A stretch of 64,000 bases of DNA from Candidatus Mesenet endosymbiont of Agriotes lineatus. GTDB lineage: Bacteria > Pseudomonadota > Alphaproteobacteria > Rickettsiales > Anaplasmataceae. A program made the position numbers and the translations under genes. The notes under the pieces were generated by a model, which made no database searches, had not been told where the DNA came from, and was given only the letters and a program-made list of their open reading frames with translations. This document shows positions 9,964-19,995 of this stretch, in pieces. Every line of letters starts with the position of its first letter. Position 1 is the first letter of the stretch. The stretch is from assembly GCF_964019585.1 (NCBI RefSeq), contig NZ_OZ026454.1, forward strand, positions 372,001-436,000, given 5' to 3'.

Positions 9964-12900
9964 TTACTTAAAATATTCTTGCAGAGGTTTTACTTCTAAG
10001 CTTTTATTTTTTAAACTCTGTATAGCAAGAGCTAAAGCCTTCGCACCAGAGGTTGTTGTGCTATATGGTATTTTGTGCAGTACCGCTGTTTTTCTAATAC
10101 TTGCACTTTCTGATATTGATTTTTTTCCTTCTGAAGTGTTTATCACTAAATCTATCTCTTTATCTAAAAGCATATCGACAATATGGGGTCTACCTTCTCT
10201 AACTTTATTGACTACTTTGGTTTCTATATCTCTTGCACTTAAGTATAAAGCAGTACCTTTAGTTGCATATATTTTAAAACCTAAGCTTTGAAACATTTTG
10301 GCAATAGGCACTATCAGTTCTTTATCACTTTCTTTTACTGAAATAAACATTTTGCCATGCGTTGGTAATCTATGATTTGCTGCCAGATGTGCCTTAGCAA
10401 AAGCAATTTCGAATGATGAATCAATACCCATAACCTCACCTGTTGACTTCATTTCTGGACCAAGCAAGGCATCAACATCTGCAAAGCGCGAGAAAGGAAA
10501 TACAGCTTCTTTTACGGCAATGTGACTTAACTGTTTTTCTTTCTCAATTTCTTTTATATCTTCAAGTTTTGCTCCAAGCATTATTTTAGTTGCAATTTTT
10601 GCAATAGGAATTCCAGTCGCCTTAGAAATAAATGGCACTGTTCTACTCGCCCTTGGATTAGCCTCCAGCACATAGATCTCATTATTATAGATTGCATACT
10701 GTATATTGATAAGCCCTTTTACCCTTAAAGCTAAAGCCAATTTGATAGTCTGTTGCTTTATTTTGTCGGTTAAATGACTATCTAGTGTATAAGGAGGTAT
10801 AGAACATGCAGAATCACCAGAATGTATCCCAGCTTCTTCTATATGCTCCATAATTCCAGCAATATAAACTTGCTTACCATCGCAAAGAGCATCAACATCA
10901 ACTTCAATGGCATTAGTTAAAAACTCGTCAATAAGCAGAGGTCCATAATTTAAAACTTTTGAGTGATTTTCAAGATATTTCTTAAGATCCGTTGTATCAT
11001 GTAAAATTGACATAGATTGCCCACCTAAAACATAGGAAGGCCTAATCATAATAGGGAACCCAAGTTTACTGGCCTCATATATAACCTCATCTTCTGTAAA
11101 ACAGATACTGCTCATTGGTTGTTTTAATTTAAGATTTTCAATCAATTCTTTAAATCTCATTCTATCTTCAGCAAGGTCTATAGAATCAAATGATGTTCCT
11201 AATATTTTTATTCCACGCTTATTAAGAATTTTAGCCAATTTTAGCGGAGTTTGCCCGCCAAGTTGCACGATAACTCCTATCAACTCACCATTCTCTCTTT
11301 CCTTCTCTAATATTTCAATAACATCTTCTTCTACGAGCGGAGAAAAATAAAGACGATCGGAGATATCATAGTCAGTTGAAACAGTTTCTGGGTTGCAGTT
11401 AATCATTATAGTTTCATAGCCCATCTCTTTTGCTGCCCAAGCTGCGTGTACGCAAGCATAATCAAATTCAATACCTTGACCAATTCTATTTGGACCACTT
11501 CCAAGTATTACAACTTTTCGTTTATCTGAAGGGTTCGCTTCACATTCAGTTTGTTCTATAGCATTGCCCTCATAACAGCCATACATATAATTTGTACTAA
11601 CTTCAAACTCTGCTGCACAAGTGTCTATATGCTTATAAACTTGTCTTATACCTAGCTGCTTCCTTATGCTTTCAACATCCTCCACACTTTGTTTGCTTAG
11701 CTTAGCCAATCTATTGTCAGAAAATCCCATTTTCTTCAGCGGCAAAATTGCAGCTTTAGTTTGAGGAAATCCGTTTTTTTTGACTTCATCTTCAGCCTGA
11801 ATTATCTCTTCAATTTGTTTTAAAAACCACAAATCGTAACCTGTAATTTCATTAATCTCATCAATGCTAATATTATGGCGAATTGCATCGGCAATAATCA
11901 GCAGCCTCTCTGGAAGTGGCTTTGCAAGTAGAGATTTTATATAATCAATATCAGAATTTTGAGGCAATACTTCATCTAAACCAGTATAATCATTTTCTAG
12001 CGAACGTAGGGCTTTTTGTAAAGATTCAGAAAAACAGCGTCCAACTGACATAACCTCGCCAACAGACTTCATTGAAGTTGAAAGCTCCTTACTTGCTCCA
12101 GGAAACTTATCAAAATTAAAACGTGGTATCTTAGTTACAATATAATCCATTGCTGGCTCAAAAGCAGCGGGTATAACCGGTGCAACATCGTTACGTATTT
12201 CATCGAGTGTGTAACCTATAGCTAACTTTGTTGCAATCTTTGCTATGGGAAAACCTGTAGCTTTGGATGCAATTGCTGAAGAGCGTGAAACTCTGGGATT
12301 CATTTCAATAACAAGCAAGCTACCATCTTCTTTGGGATTAACAGCAAATTGCACATTAGCACCACCTGCGCTTACTCCTATTTCTCTAAGAACCGCAATT
12401 GATGCCTCTCTCATCTTTTGATATTCAGCATCACGTAAAGTGAGCACTGGAGCAACTGTGATACTATCTCCCGTATGAACACCCATAGGATCTATATTTT
12501 CTATGGAGCAGACAACTATACAATTATCTTTAGAATCTCTAATAACCTCCATTTCATATTCTTTCCAACCAACTACTGATTCATCTATTTGTATCTCACC
12601 AATCGGAGAAGCCTCTAGCGCCTCACTAGCTTTTCTTAGAAATTCTTCTTTATTGTAGGCTATTCCACTTCCTGTGCCTGCTAAAGTAAAAGAGGATCTA
12701 ATGATTGCTGGCAGCCCTATATAACCTAGTGCATCTCCTATTTGCTCTATATTTTTAATTATTATGCTTTTAGGATATTTAAGCCCTATATTATCCATAG
12801 CAGCACAAAATAAACTTCTATTTTCAGCTTTTTTTATTGCCTCTTCATTGACGCCTAAAAGCTCAATGTTATACCTACTTAATACACCACTAGCCCCAAG

Positions 12901-13203
12901 TTCCATGGCACAATTTAGGGCAGTTTGCCCACCCATAGTTGGCAGTATTGCATTTGGCCTTTCCTTTACGATAATTTTTTTTATAATTTCAGGTGTTATT
13001 GGTTCAATATAGGTAGCATCAGAAAGTTCTGGATCTGTCATAACTGTTGCAGGGTTAGAATTAACGAGAATAACCCTATAACCTTCGCTTTTGAGCACCT
13101 TGCAAGCTTGAGTTCCAGAGTAGTCAAATTCACATGCCTGTCCTATAATAATTGGACCCGCTCCTATTAGTAAAATAGATTCTATATCTGTGCGCTTTGG
13201 CAT
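9964..13203 (-). CDS. carB: carbamoyl-phosphate synthase large subunit
   Basis: A 1079-residue enzyme that joins bicarbonate, ammonia and two ATP to make carbamoyl phosphate for pyrimidine (and arginine) synthesis. The two homologous ATP-grasp halves are visible (roughly residues 1-400 and 555-935), with repeated motifs [13 protein letters not shown] and [14 protein letters not shown] at the start of each half. They are separated by the helical oligomerisation region. A C-terminal MGS-like allosteric domain (from ~940) completes the protein. Length is full. The small subunit carA is not in the window. Confidence 0.98.
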   Translation of the reverse strand: MPKRTDIESILLIGAGPIIIGQACEFDYSGTQACKVLKSEGYRVILVNSNPATVMTDPELSDATYIEPITPEIIKKIIVKERPNAILPTMGGQTALNCAMELGASGVLSRYNIELLGVNEEAIKKAENRSLFCAAMDNIGLKYPKSIIIKNIEQIGDALGYIGLPAIIRSSFTLAGTGSGIAYNKEEFLRKASEALEASPIGEIQIDESVVGWKEYEMEVIRDSKDNCIVVCSIENIDPMGVHTGDSITVAPVLTLRDAEYQKMREASIAVLREIGVSAGGANVQFAVNPKEDGSLLVIEMNPRVSRSSAIASKATGFPIAKIATKLAIGYTLDEIRNDVAPVIPAAFEPAMDYIVTKIPRFNFDKFPGASKELSTSMKSVGEVMSVGRCFSESLQKALRSLENDYTGLDEVLPQNSDIDYIKSLLAKPLPERLLIIADAIRHNISIDEINEITGYDLWFLKQIEEIIQAEDEVKKNGFPQTKAAILPLKKMGFSDNRLAKLSKQSVEDVESIRKQLGIRQVYKHIDTCAAEFEVSTNYMYGCYEGNAIEQTECEANPSDKRKVVILGSGPNRIGQGIEFDYACVHAAWAAKEMGYETIMINCNPETVSTDYDISDRLYFSPLVEEDVIEILEKERENGELIGVIVQLGGQTPLKLAKILNKRGIKILGTSFDSIDLAEDRMRFKELIENLKLKQPMSSICFTEDEVIYEASKLGFPIMIRPSYVLGGQSMSILHDTTDLKKYLENHSKVLNYGPLLIDEFLTNAIEVDVDALCDGKQVYIAGIMEHIEEAGIHSGDSACSIPPYTLDSHLTDKIKQQTIKLALALRVKGLINIQYAIYNNEIYVLEANPRASRTVPFISKATGIPIAKIATKIMLGAKLEDIKEIEKEKQLSHIAVKEAVFPFSRFADVDALLGPEMKSTGEVMGIDSSFEIAFAKAHLAANHRLPTHGKMFISVKESDKELIVPIAKMFQSLGFKIYATKGTALYLSARDIETKVVNKVREGRPHIVDMLLDKEIDLVINTSEGKKSISESASIRKTAVLHKIPYSTTTSGAKALALAIQSLKNKSLEVKPLQEYFK

Positions 13204-13259
13204 AACTTATTTACTTTCTTTATTATTTATTAAAGTATATAGACTTTTAGGAAAAAGAA

Positions 13260-14435
13260 ATGATAAAATTTAAAGTAACCAAACAATCGGGTAAAGCAAG
13301 AATTGGCGAAATTCACACTCCTCATGGCACTATTTACACCCCAGCTTTTATATTCTGTGCAACCAAAGCTGCAATTAAAGCTGTAGATACAGAAAGGGTT
13401 ACAAGTTGTAATACGCAAATCATTTTATCTAATACCTATCATCTTATGCTGCAACCAGGAGAAGATACAGTAGCAAAGCTTGGTGGGCTACATAAATTTA
13501 TGAACTGGAGCAAACCAATGCTTACTGATTCTGGGGGTTATCAAATATTCAGCTTAGGTCACGGCTCAGTTGCCGAGGAGATTAAGGGAGTAAGAAATAA
13601 TACTAAAAGGACATTGATTAAAATCAATGAAGATGGAGCAGTTTTTCGCTCTTATATTAATGGTCAAGAGTACTTACTTACGCCAGAAAGATCAATACAG
13701 ATACAACAAAAACTAGGAGCAGATTTAATTGTTGTTTTGGATGAATGCACTCCATTTCACGTTAGTCGAGAATATACAGAAAAGTCAATGAGAATGAGTC
13801 ACAGGTGGGCCGAAAGGTCTTTAGTTGAGTTTGAGAAGAATGATAGCGGTAAACAGGCTCTTTATGGTATTATTCAAGGAGGAGTTTATGAAGATTTGCG
13901 CATAGAGAGTTGTGAATTTGCAAATAGTATGCCATTTTTCGGTCAAGCAATAGGAGGCTCCTTAGGTAGCAGTAAAGAACAAATGTATGATATTGTTGCA
14001 TTTATAACTAGTAAATTAGCTGAAGATAGGCCAACCCACTTACTTGGTATTGGTGGTATAGAAGATATATTTCATGGAGTAGAACTTGGCATTGATACCT
14101 TTGATTGCGTTCACCCAACACGTCTAGCAAGGCATGGCAGTGCACTGGTTAAGACACAAAATAGAAATTCTTTTTCTTCTAAGCGTAAAGAGCATATCAA
14201 TTTGCGTAATCAAAGATTTAAATTAGATGAAGACCCTATTGAAAGTGATTGTGAGTGTTTTACGTGTCTGAACCACTGCAGAGCATATATTCATCATCTT
14301 TTAAAAGCAAAGGAGCTACTTGCCTATAGCCTAATTACAACACATAATATTTATTTTATGAATAGTTTGATGTCATCAATTAGAAAAGCAATTGTTAATA
14401 ATACTTTAAAAGACGAAAGAAAAAATTGGATTTAA
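13260..14435 (+). CDS. tgt: queuine tRNA-ribosyltransferase
   Basis: The 391-residue TIM-barrel enzyme that exchanges guanine 34 for a queuine precursor in tRNAs with GUN anticodons. DSGGYQIFSLG holds the general-acid Asp region and DTFDCVHPTR holds the nucleophile Asp. The C-terminal zinc site is formed by CECFTC, a further Cys and a His in the segment after residue 335. A glycine-rich binding loop (GGSLGSSKEQM) is present. It diverges from carB with a 56-bp gap. Length is typical. Confidence 0.96.
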   Translation: MIKFKVTKQSGKARIGEIHTPHGTIYTPAFIFCATKAAIKAVDTERVTSCNTQIILSNTYHLMLQPGEDTVAKLGGLHKFMNWSKPMLTDSGGYQIFSLGHGSVAEEIKGVRNNTKRTLIKINEDGAVFRSYINGQEYLLTPERSIQIQQKLGADLIVVLDECTPFHVSREYTEKSMRMSHRWAERSLVEFEKNDSGKQALYGIIQGGVYEDLRIESCEFANSMPFFGQAIGGSLGSSKEQMYDIVAFITSKLAEDRPTHLLGIGGIEDIFHGVELGIDTFDCVHPTRLARHGSALVKTQNRNSFSSKRKEHINLRNQRFKLDEDPIESDCECFTCLNHCRAYIHHLLKAKELLAYSLITTHNIYFMNSLMSSIRKAIVNNTLKDERKNWI

Positions 14436-14447
14436 AAATTGATATAA

Positions 14448-14506
14448 ATACTTTATTATAAAGTATAGTATATTATAATTATTATTATTTTATAATATAA
14501 TTAAAT
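14448..14506. repeat. A+T inverted repeats between tgt and next gene
   Basis: A perfect 9-bp inverted repeat with a one-base centre (14448-14466) is followed by a second palindromic A/T stretch to about 14506. It lies downstream of tgt and just upstream of the ribosome-binding site for the next gene. It could act as a weak terminator or be base composition alone, as there is no G/C in most of it. Confidence 0.3.
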
Positions 14507-14530
14507 ATATATTTAAAGAAGGAGTGTTTC

Positions 14531-15412
14531 ATGTCAGGTACAGAGTCAAGTGGGGGGCAATCTTCTAAAGGTTTCTTTCATTGGCTAAAAAACACTTGGC
14601 TAGGCAAGCTTTGGAATTGGATTATTAGCTGTTTTAGGCGAGAACAAGAAGACACAGAGCCTCAATTGACTTCGTATGGGAAAGTACAGGAGGGGAAAAT
14701 AAATGATAATAATGGTCAATCTCAGTCTTCTGAGGTAGAACGAAACGAGGTTAATGGGTCAAATATAACAGAAGAGGGTAAACTTGATTTAACTAAGTAC
14801 GATTCACTATTAGATAATAGTCATGCAAAAAATCGTGTGCGAAGAAAAACTCGCCCACCTAGCATAGAAAAAAGACATAATGATGCCCTGTCAAATTCAC
14901 CATCAAGCCAAAGCGAAAGTGATGATCAAGCAGATATTGGTGCAACCGATCTAGAATGGGAAGATGAACATAATTCTGATGTAACCTTGCTCCAAGGAAC
15001 TTCACCACAACTGCAGCAAAAACCTGGTAGCAGCGACACAAAAGGAGAAAAGGATAATAGACAAAATACTGGAAAAAGGAAGAGTAATTTTGAAACAAAG
15101 GGTATAAATGGAAATAGTAATACTAGAAATAAGGGAAAACGTAAAGAGCAAGTTCTAGGAAGGAAAGAAGAAATAGACGAGAAAAAGAAGAAAAAAGGAG
15201 AGGAAACTCTAAAAAAGAGCGAAGAAGAACAAAAAGGAGCCGAAGAAAGAAGGAATATAGCAAATAAACAAAAGAAGCCAAGCGTAAAAAAACAACAAAA
15301 GAGAAGTAGAAGCGTAAGTAGTGATCATTCTGAGCACAATGGTAACAGCCCTAGTTCAAGCATATCACGCTCTAATTCTTCTACATCTTTATCAAACGGT
15401 CAAGGGCGTTGA
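14531..15412 (+). CDS. hypothetical charged, low-complexity protein
   Basis: A 293-residue protein preceded by a good GAAGGAG site. The N-terminus is Trp-rich and amphipathic (WLKNTWLGKLWNWIISCF, residues ~18-35), like a membrane-binding helix. The rest is predicted disordered. It has Ser/Asn/Gln/Glu-rich stretches, a Lys/Glu block around residues 190-245 and a Ser-rich tail. Several basic clusters (KKQQKRSR, NKGKRKEQ) could act as nuclear-localisation-like signals if the protein were delivered to the host; that is speculation. No family was recognised. The next gene begins 31 bases downstream. Confidence 0.6.
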   Translation: MSGTESSGGQSSKGFFHWLKNTWLGKLWNWIISCFRREQEDTEPQLTSYGKVQEGKINDNNGQSQSSEVERNEVNGSNITEEGKLDLTKYDSLLDNSHAKNRVRRKTRPPSIEKRHNDALSNSPSSQSESDDQADIGATDLEWEDEHNSDVTLLQGTSPQLQQKPGSSDTKGEKDNRQNTGKRKSNFETKGINGNSNTRNKGKRKEQVLGRKEEIDEKKKKKGEETLKKSEEEQKGAEERRNIANKQKKPSVKKQQKRSRSVSSDHSEHNGNSPSSSISRSNSSTSLSNGQGR

Positions 15413-15443
15413 TTTAACTTTTAATTTATGGTATAAAATTAAG

Positions 15444-15950
15444 ATGAATTGGATAAAAAGTTTACAAAAAAAACACAGCTGCAAAATATTATTAGCTGTT
15501 TGTTGTGCAGTTTCATGTGGGGCTATTTTATCATTACTTGCCAAAGAAGCTTCGTCAGGTAGTGCTTCAGCAGTTGCAGTTCTTGCTAAAGTACTAATAG
15601 ATAGTGTTTTTTGTTTAGCTTTTTCTTTTTGCTTATATCAATTGCTAGTTTCTTCATTTAAAGAAAAAGAAACAGTACTTATTGTTCCCCTTCAAGCACA
15701 AGAGCTTTTAAATGATCCAGTTGCTAATGAAGCGTATGTTGCTTTTTTAAAAACTATGTTTCCAAGTGCGGACGAAGAACATATAAAGTATCAGTTGCAA
15801 GAATTGATATATGATCCACAATTTACTCAATATATATACAACCATTCCTTGTTGATTTTAGGTTTAATTGAAAATCAGACTATAGACCACAGGTTACAGT
15901 CATGCAATACTTCACAGCCTCATCAATTTCAGGAACACGAATTGGATTAA
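15444..15950 (+). CDS. hypothetical protein with two membrane segments
   Basis: A 168-residue protein. The frame is open further upstream, but the ATG at 15444 gives a sensible start (MNWIKSLQKKHSCKI) that avoids overlapping the previous gene. Two hydrophobic segments lie at about residues 13-31 and 43-66. They are followed by a ~100-residue soluble domain with acidic patches (FPSADEEHIKYQLQELIYD). The gap to the preceding charged protein is short, so the two may be co-transcribed. No family was recognised. Confidence 0.6.
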   Translation: MNWIKSLQKKHSCKILLAVCCAVSCGAILSLLAKEASSGSASAVAVLAKVLIDSVFCLAFSFCLYQLLVSSFKEKETVLIVPLQAQELLNDPVANEAYVAFLKTMFPSADEEHIKYQLQELIYDPQFTQYIYNHSLLILGLIENQTIDHRLQSCNTSQPHQFQEHELD

Positions 15951-15988
15951 AATTATTTTTGTTAGTTATTCAATTGAAACTTTATATT

Positions 15989-16021
15989 AAGTAATACATA
16001 CTAAGTATGTGTTACTTTTTT
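15989..16021 (+). terminator. rho-independent terminator abutting hemA start
   Basis: A 13-bp stem (15989-16001 with 16005-16017, one G-T pair) with a TAA loop, followed by a run of Ts to 16021. It fits termination of the upstream membrane-protein gene. It ends only eight bases before the hemA ATG, so hemA either starts transcription within this region or is controlled by the hairpin. Confidence 0.75.
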
Positions 16022-16028
16022 ATTACTT

Positions 16029-17255
16029 ATGGTAGACTATAGCAAAATATTTGCTAATAAAATAAAAGATATAAAAGATGAGGGGCGTTACCGTCAGTTC
16101 ATAGGGTTTATATCTTCGCCAGACCAGCTTCCTTATAAAATAGATTGTGAGCACAAAAAAAATGTCGTTGTTTGGTGTAGTAATAATTATCTAGGAATGG
16201 GACAGAATGAAAAAGTTATTGCTGCAGTTAAGAATTCCTCTACTAATATAGGAGCGGGAGGGACAAGAAATATCTCAGGTACTACAAAGGAAGTTGTAGA
16301 ATTGGAAGAATCTTTAGCTGATCTGCATCAAAAAGAAGCTGCTTTAACTTTCGCTTGTGGTTATTTAGCTAATCAGACTACCTTAAGTACTTTACTTTCA
16401 ATTATTCCTGAAGTAGTAGTTTTTTCTGATGAAAAAAACCATTATTCTATGATAGAGGGAATGAAAGTTGGTAAAAGTCCAAAATATATATTTAAACATA
16501 ATGATGTAGATGATCTTAGATCCAAACTAGATCTGGTTAGCAAAGAAGTACCAAAGATAATAGCGTTTGAATCTATCTATTCCATGGATGGGAGTATTGC
16601 ACCTATCAAGCAGATATGTGATCTTGCTGAGGAATATAATGCTCTTACTTATTTGGATGAAGTGCATGCAGTTGGGATGTACGGCAAGCGTGGTGGTGGC
16701 ATAGCTGAGGAATATAATCTTATGGATAGAGTTACTGTAATTCAAGGCACCCTTTCTAAAGCATTTGGAGTGATGGGTGGGTATATTGCATCCTCAAAAG
16801 ATTTGATTGATGTTGTCAGAAGCTTTGCTCCTGGATTTATCTTTACTACTGCGCTGTCACCTATCTTAGCAGCTGCAGCAAAGGCAAGTGTTGAGCATTT
16901 AAAGTTAAGCAGTACCGAAAGGGAAAAACAAAGAGAGATGGTAAAAAAAGTCAAATCTTCTTTTACAAAAGCTGGGATAAAATTTGTACTTACTGAAACT
17001 CATATTATTCCGGTAATTATAGGAGATCCAGTGTTGTGTGAAAGGGCATCCAAAATGCTATTTAATGAATACAACATTTATGTACAACATATAAACTATC
17101 CTACAGTTCCTAAAGGTACAGAACGATTTAGAATTACCCCAACACCATATCATAATGATAGTATGATTGAACATCTAACACGTTCACTTGTGAAAGTCTT
17201 TGAAGAGTTATCGATACCACTACAGTTTAAAAATTTGCATGTAGAATATAATTAG
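16029..17255 (+). CDS. hemA: 5-aminolevulinate synthase
   Basis: A 408-residue PLP enzyme that condenses glycine and succinyl-CoA to 5-aminolevulinate, the first step of alphaproteobacterial haem synthesis. The N-terminus [12 protein letters not shown] is typical of the family and fixes the start at 16029. The PLP lysine lies in [13 protein letters not shown] (about residue 243), and [10 protein letters not shown]-type residues (here [13 protein letters not shown]) hold the cofactor Asp and His. Length is normal. No Shine-Dalgarno-like sequence precedes the ATG, because a terminator-like hairpin occupies that place. Confidence 0.96.
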   Translation: MVDYSKIFANKIKDIKDEGRYRQFIGFISSPDQLPYKIDCEHKKNVVVWCSNNYLGMGQNEKVIAAVKNSSTNIGAGGTRNISGTTKEVVELEESLADLHQKEAALTFACGYLANQTTLSTLLSIIPEVVVFSDEKNHYSMIEGMKVGKSPKYIFKHNDVDDLRSKLDLVSKEVPKIIAFESIYSMDGSIAPIKQICDLAEEYNALTYLDEVHAVGMYGKRGGGIAEEYNLMDRVTVIQGTLSKAFGVMGGYIASSKDLIDVVRSFAPGFIFTTALSPILAAAAKASVEHLKLSSTEREKQREMVKKVKSSFTKAGIKFVLTETHIIPVIIGDPVLCERASKMLFNEYNIYVQHINYPTVPKGTERFRITPTPYHNDSMIEHLTRSLVKVFEELSIPLQFKNLHVEYN

Positions 17256-17376
17256 TAGAGATAAAAAGTTAATACCAATTTTATATTATCAATTCTAATA
17301 GCATGTAAATAATAAGCTTGAAAATTAAAAATGATACTTTATAAAGCGTATACATAAATATTAATTGGGGGGTGGT

Positions 17377-17745
17377 ATGTTAGCAGATTTTATTGAGGAT
17401 ACAGCAATTTGTTGGAAAAACATAAAAAGAAAAGTGGATCCCACAGGAAGATATATTAATATATGCATAAATACTGGCTTTATTCTAACAAGTTTCCTTC
17501 TTCTTCAGGAAGGGCTACATAACGTATCGACACAAAAAGATAGACCATTACTTGAGGTATTTCGAGATACCATGTCTCCATTTTCAACTACTGCAGTAAT
17601 AGCTAGCGTTTTCTATACTATGCTTATATTAAATTGTGTTGAAAAAGCTTATTATGATGTTAATGCAGCTCTCCCAGAACTCGAAGAGATAGAAGATGTT
17701 CAACCTTTAAACAATAGGCAAAGAGAGGAAGATCGTACCAGATAA
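17377..17745 (+). CDS. small hypothetical membrane protein
   Basis: A 122-residue protein. The ATG at 17377 was preferred to an upstream TTG, because a GGGGGGTGG ribosome site sits just before the ATG. Two hydrophobic stretches (about residues 33-48 and 71-90, e.g. TTAVIASVFYTMLIL) suggest a hairpin in the membrane with an acidic C-terminal tail. It ends exactly where the convergent purM begins its 3' end. No family was recognised. Confidence 0.6.
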   Translation: MLADFIEDTAICWKNIKRKVDPTGRYINICINTGFILTSFLLLQEGLHNVSTQKDRPLLEVFRDTMSPFSTTAVIASVFYTMLILNCVEKAYYDVNAALPELEEIEDVQPLNNRQREEDRTR

Positions 17746-18771
17746 TCAAGTAAAAATAACACTCTCAGCATTATTTGTAGGCTTTTCAATGATCCTACCG
17801 ATAATGCTGACTGTTTCTCCACTTTTAGTTAAGCTATTGCAAACATCACCTATATTATCTTGTGCTATCACTAGCACCATTCCTATGCCACAGTTAAATG
17901 TTTTTAACATTTCTTCCTTTTCTACTTTACCCTCTTTGCTGAGCCAAGTAAAAATTTCTGGCCATTGCCAAGAATCTATCTCTGCTGCTAAATGATGTGG
18001 CAGGATTCTTGGTATGTTATCTATAAGCCCCCCTCCTGTGATGTGAGCAATGCCTTTAATTTGAGACATAATAGGCAGCAGAGAGTTTACATAAATCTTT
18101 GTTGGCTCAAGTAGAATCTCTCCCCATAATTTCCCGTGCCAAGGAGATAGATCACTATAATTTATACTACAGTTTTTGATTATACTACGAACTAAAGAAA
18201 ATCCATTAGAGTGAATTCCGCTAGAGTGCACACCAATTATAACATCGCCTGCAGTTATGTTTTGTGGCAAAATTTTACCCTTATCTACTACCCCAACTGC
18301 AAATCCTGCTAAGTCATATATACCTTTTTTATACATGCTAGGCATTTCAGCTGTCTCTCCACCAATTAACGCTACTTTTGCTTCTTTACACCCAATACCA
18401 ATACCACTTATTACAGATAATACTGTATCTTCATCTAGACTACCTGCTGAAAAATAATCAAGGAAAAACAAAGGCTCTGCCCCTTGGGCTAATACATCAT
18501 TTACGCACATTGCTACCAGGTCAATGCCGATAGTATCATGCTTATTTATCTCTTCAGCTATAAGCAATTTTGTGCCAACACCATCAGTAGAAGAAACCAA
18601 TACAGGATTTTTATATTTTTTACATAAAGCAGCAAAATCAAACAGTGCAGCAAAAGATCCTATATCACTGATTACTTCATCTCTAAAGGTTGACTTTGCA
18701 ATTGGTTTAATTTTTTTTACTAACTGATTACCCAGTTCAACATTCACCCCAGATTCTAGGTAAGTCCGCAT
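17746..18771 (-). CDS. purM: phosphoribosylformylglycinamidine cyclo-ligase
   Basis: The 341-residue AIR synthetase, step five of purine synthesis, which converts FGAM to AIR with ATP. The family motifs are present: STDGVGTKL (near residue 62), the GIDLVAMCVNDV segment, GGETAEMPSMY, GVHSSGIHSNGFSLVR and HITGGG. Full length. The start codon is an ATG at 18771. It converges with the small membrane-protein gene with no gap. With purE at 28430 it shows that a purine pathway is retained. Confidence 0.97.
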   Translation of the reverse strand: MRTYLESGVNVELGNQLVKKIKPIAKSTFRDEVISDIGSFAALFDFAALCKKYKNPVLVSSTDGVGTKLLIAEEINKHDTIGIDLVAMCVNDVLAQGAEPLFFLDYFSAGSLDEDTVLSVISGIGIGCKEAKVALIGGETAEMPSMYKKGIYDLAGFAVGVVDKGKILPQNITAGDVIIGVHSSGIHSNGFSLVRSIIKNCSINYSDLSPWHGKLWGEILLEPTKIYVNSLLPIMSQIKGIAHITGGGLIDNIPRILPHHLAAEIDSWQWPEIFTWLSKEGKVEKEEMLKTFNCGIGMVLVIAQDNIGDVCNSLTKSGETVSIIGRIIEKPTNNAESVIFT

Positions 18772-18873
18772 AATATTATTAAAATAGTGTTAACTAATTG
18801 TAATAAAAACATAAGCAAGAATCAATGAGGAATTGACAGTTATACAACTAGCTTCTATTTTCTTAAGTAAAAA

Positions 18874-19503
18874 ATGGATCAAAACATCTTATTATCTGTT
18901 GTTGAGCTTATAACTGCACGTTTATTTCATGACTTTGCTAGTCCAATGAATGGTATAATAAATAGTGTCGAGTTTTTTGAAAGTGATAGTGTGGAAGAAG
19001 AAGCCTTATCCATTTTACAAGAGGGTTCCAATTCACTGCTATATAAGTTTAAAATGATGCGGCAAGCATATAGTTTTTCAGAAAGTAACTCAAGTTTTGA
19101 AGAAATAAAAAATAATATTATAAACTACCTATCTTATAAAAAAATTGCAATTGAGTGGAGTATAGAAAATTTGGATGTAGAAGATAAAAGTTTAATTGAA
19201 AAAATAAACAAAGTCATTGCTAATGTAGCAATACTTATAAACTACAAAATAGCAAACGATAGTGCAATTTTGCTAACAGTAAAAGAAATAGGTGATGAAA
19301 TAGTAGTAGCTGTAAAAATAACTAAAAAAGGTGAGAACATAAGTTCAGTACTCAAAACAGCTTTAGAAAATGTGAATAATAGTCAATTAGATACAAAAAA
19401 TATAAATACCTTTTTCCTACATTTGTTGCTCAAAAGTTATAACGCTAATATTAAGTGCGATAAAAATGATACCATAAATATTGTATTTCCCAGCACATAT
19501 TGA
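18874..19503 (+). CDS. chpT: ChpT-like histidine phosphotransferase
   Basis: A 209-residue protein with the ChpT/HPTransfase layout: an N-terminal dimerisation helix with the H-box RLFHDFASPMNGI (probable phosphorylated His19), then a degenerate ATPase-like domain without a usable ATP site. In Caulobacter, ChpT passes phosphate from CckA to CtrA and CpdR. Anaplasmataceae keep a similar relay. The assignment rests on the H-box, length and fold order. There are no neighbours of the same pathway. Confidence 0.8.
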   Translation: MDQNILLSVVELITARLFHDFASPMNGIINSVEFFESDSVEEEALSILQEGSNSLLYKFKMMRQAYSFSESNSSFEEIKNNIINYLSYKKIAIEWSIENLDVEDKSLIEKINKVIANVAILINYKIANDSAILLTVKEIGDEIVVAVKITKKGENISSVLKTALENVNNSQLDTKNINTFFLHLLLKSYNANIKCDKNDTINIVFPSTY

Positions 19504-19617
19504 TTGCAATTTTAGCGTGGTATGAAAAATTATGCCTCTTAATATATCAAGATTTTAATTGACTCTATTTATATATTAAGTTAAACATTTACTTTCTTCC
19601 CAATAAAAAGGTAATAT

Positions 19618-19866
19618 ATGTTAGATATCGAAAATATTAATGAAACTGGCCAATTGATTATGACTACAGAAGAGGATATTGCTTATCCTGAAGGTATTTT
19701 TTACCTTTCAGAAGAAGATGTTAAAATTTGTCTTTTAAATCTTCAAAAATCAGACTCTGGTCTTACACATGAAGAGGAGAATCAGTTTTGTCGTATGGTT
19801 TGCACAGAAGATCAAAATGCTGAAATCTGCTCTAAACTTATAGAAAACGACAATCAAATTATATAG
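19618..19866 (+). CDS. small acidic hypothetical protein
   Basis: An 82-residue acidic protein with an AAAAAGG site before the ATG and a strong terminator seven bases after the stop. It has three cysteines (CLLNLQ, CRMVC regions) and no membrane segment. The clean start and stop signals support expression. No family was recognised. Confidence 0.6.
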   Translation: MLDIENINETGQLIMTTEEDIAYPEGIFYLSEEDVKICLLNLQKSDSGLTHEEENQFCRMVCTEDQNAEICSKLIENDNQII

Positions 19867-19872
19867 CTTAAT

Positions 19873-19911
19873 AAAACTCCTAAGAAACATTTTATGTTTT
19901 TTAGGAGTTTT
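19873..19911 (+). terminator. rho-independent terminator after small acidic gene
   Basis: An inverted repeat of 18 bp with one G-T pair (19873-19890 with 19894-19911) closes a TTT loop and ends in TTTT. It follows the 82-residue gene directly and precedes dprA. Confidence 0.85.
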
Positions 19912-19995
19912 GTAAAATTTTAAAAACTAGCCTTTCAATCTCTAAGTAGATATAGAAGGGGTTCTCGTATTTTATAAGCTAAAGTTTTCATTTGT

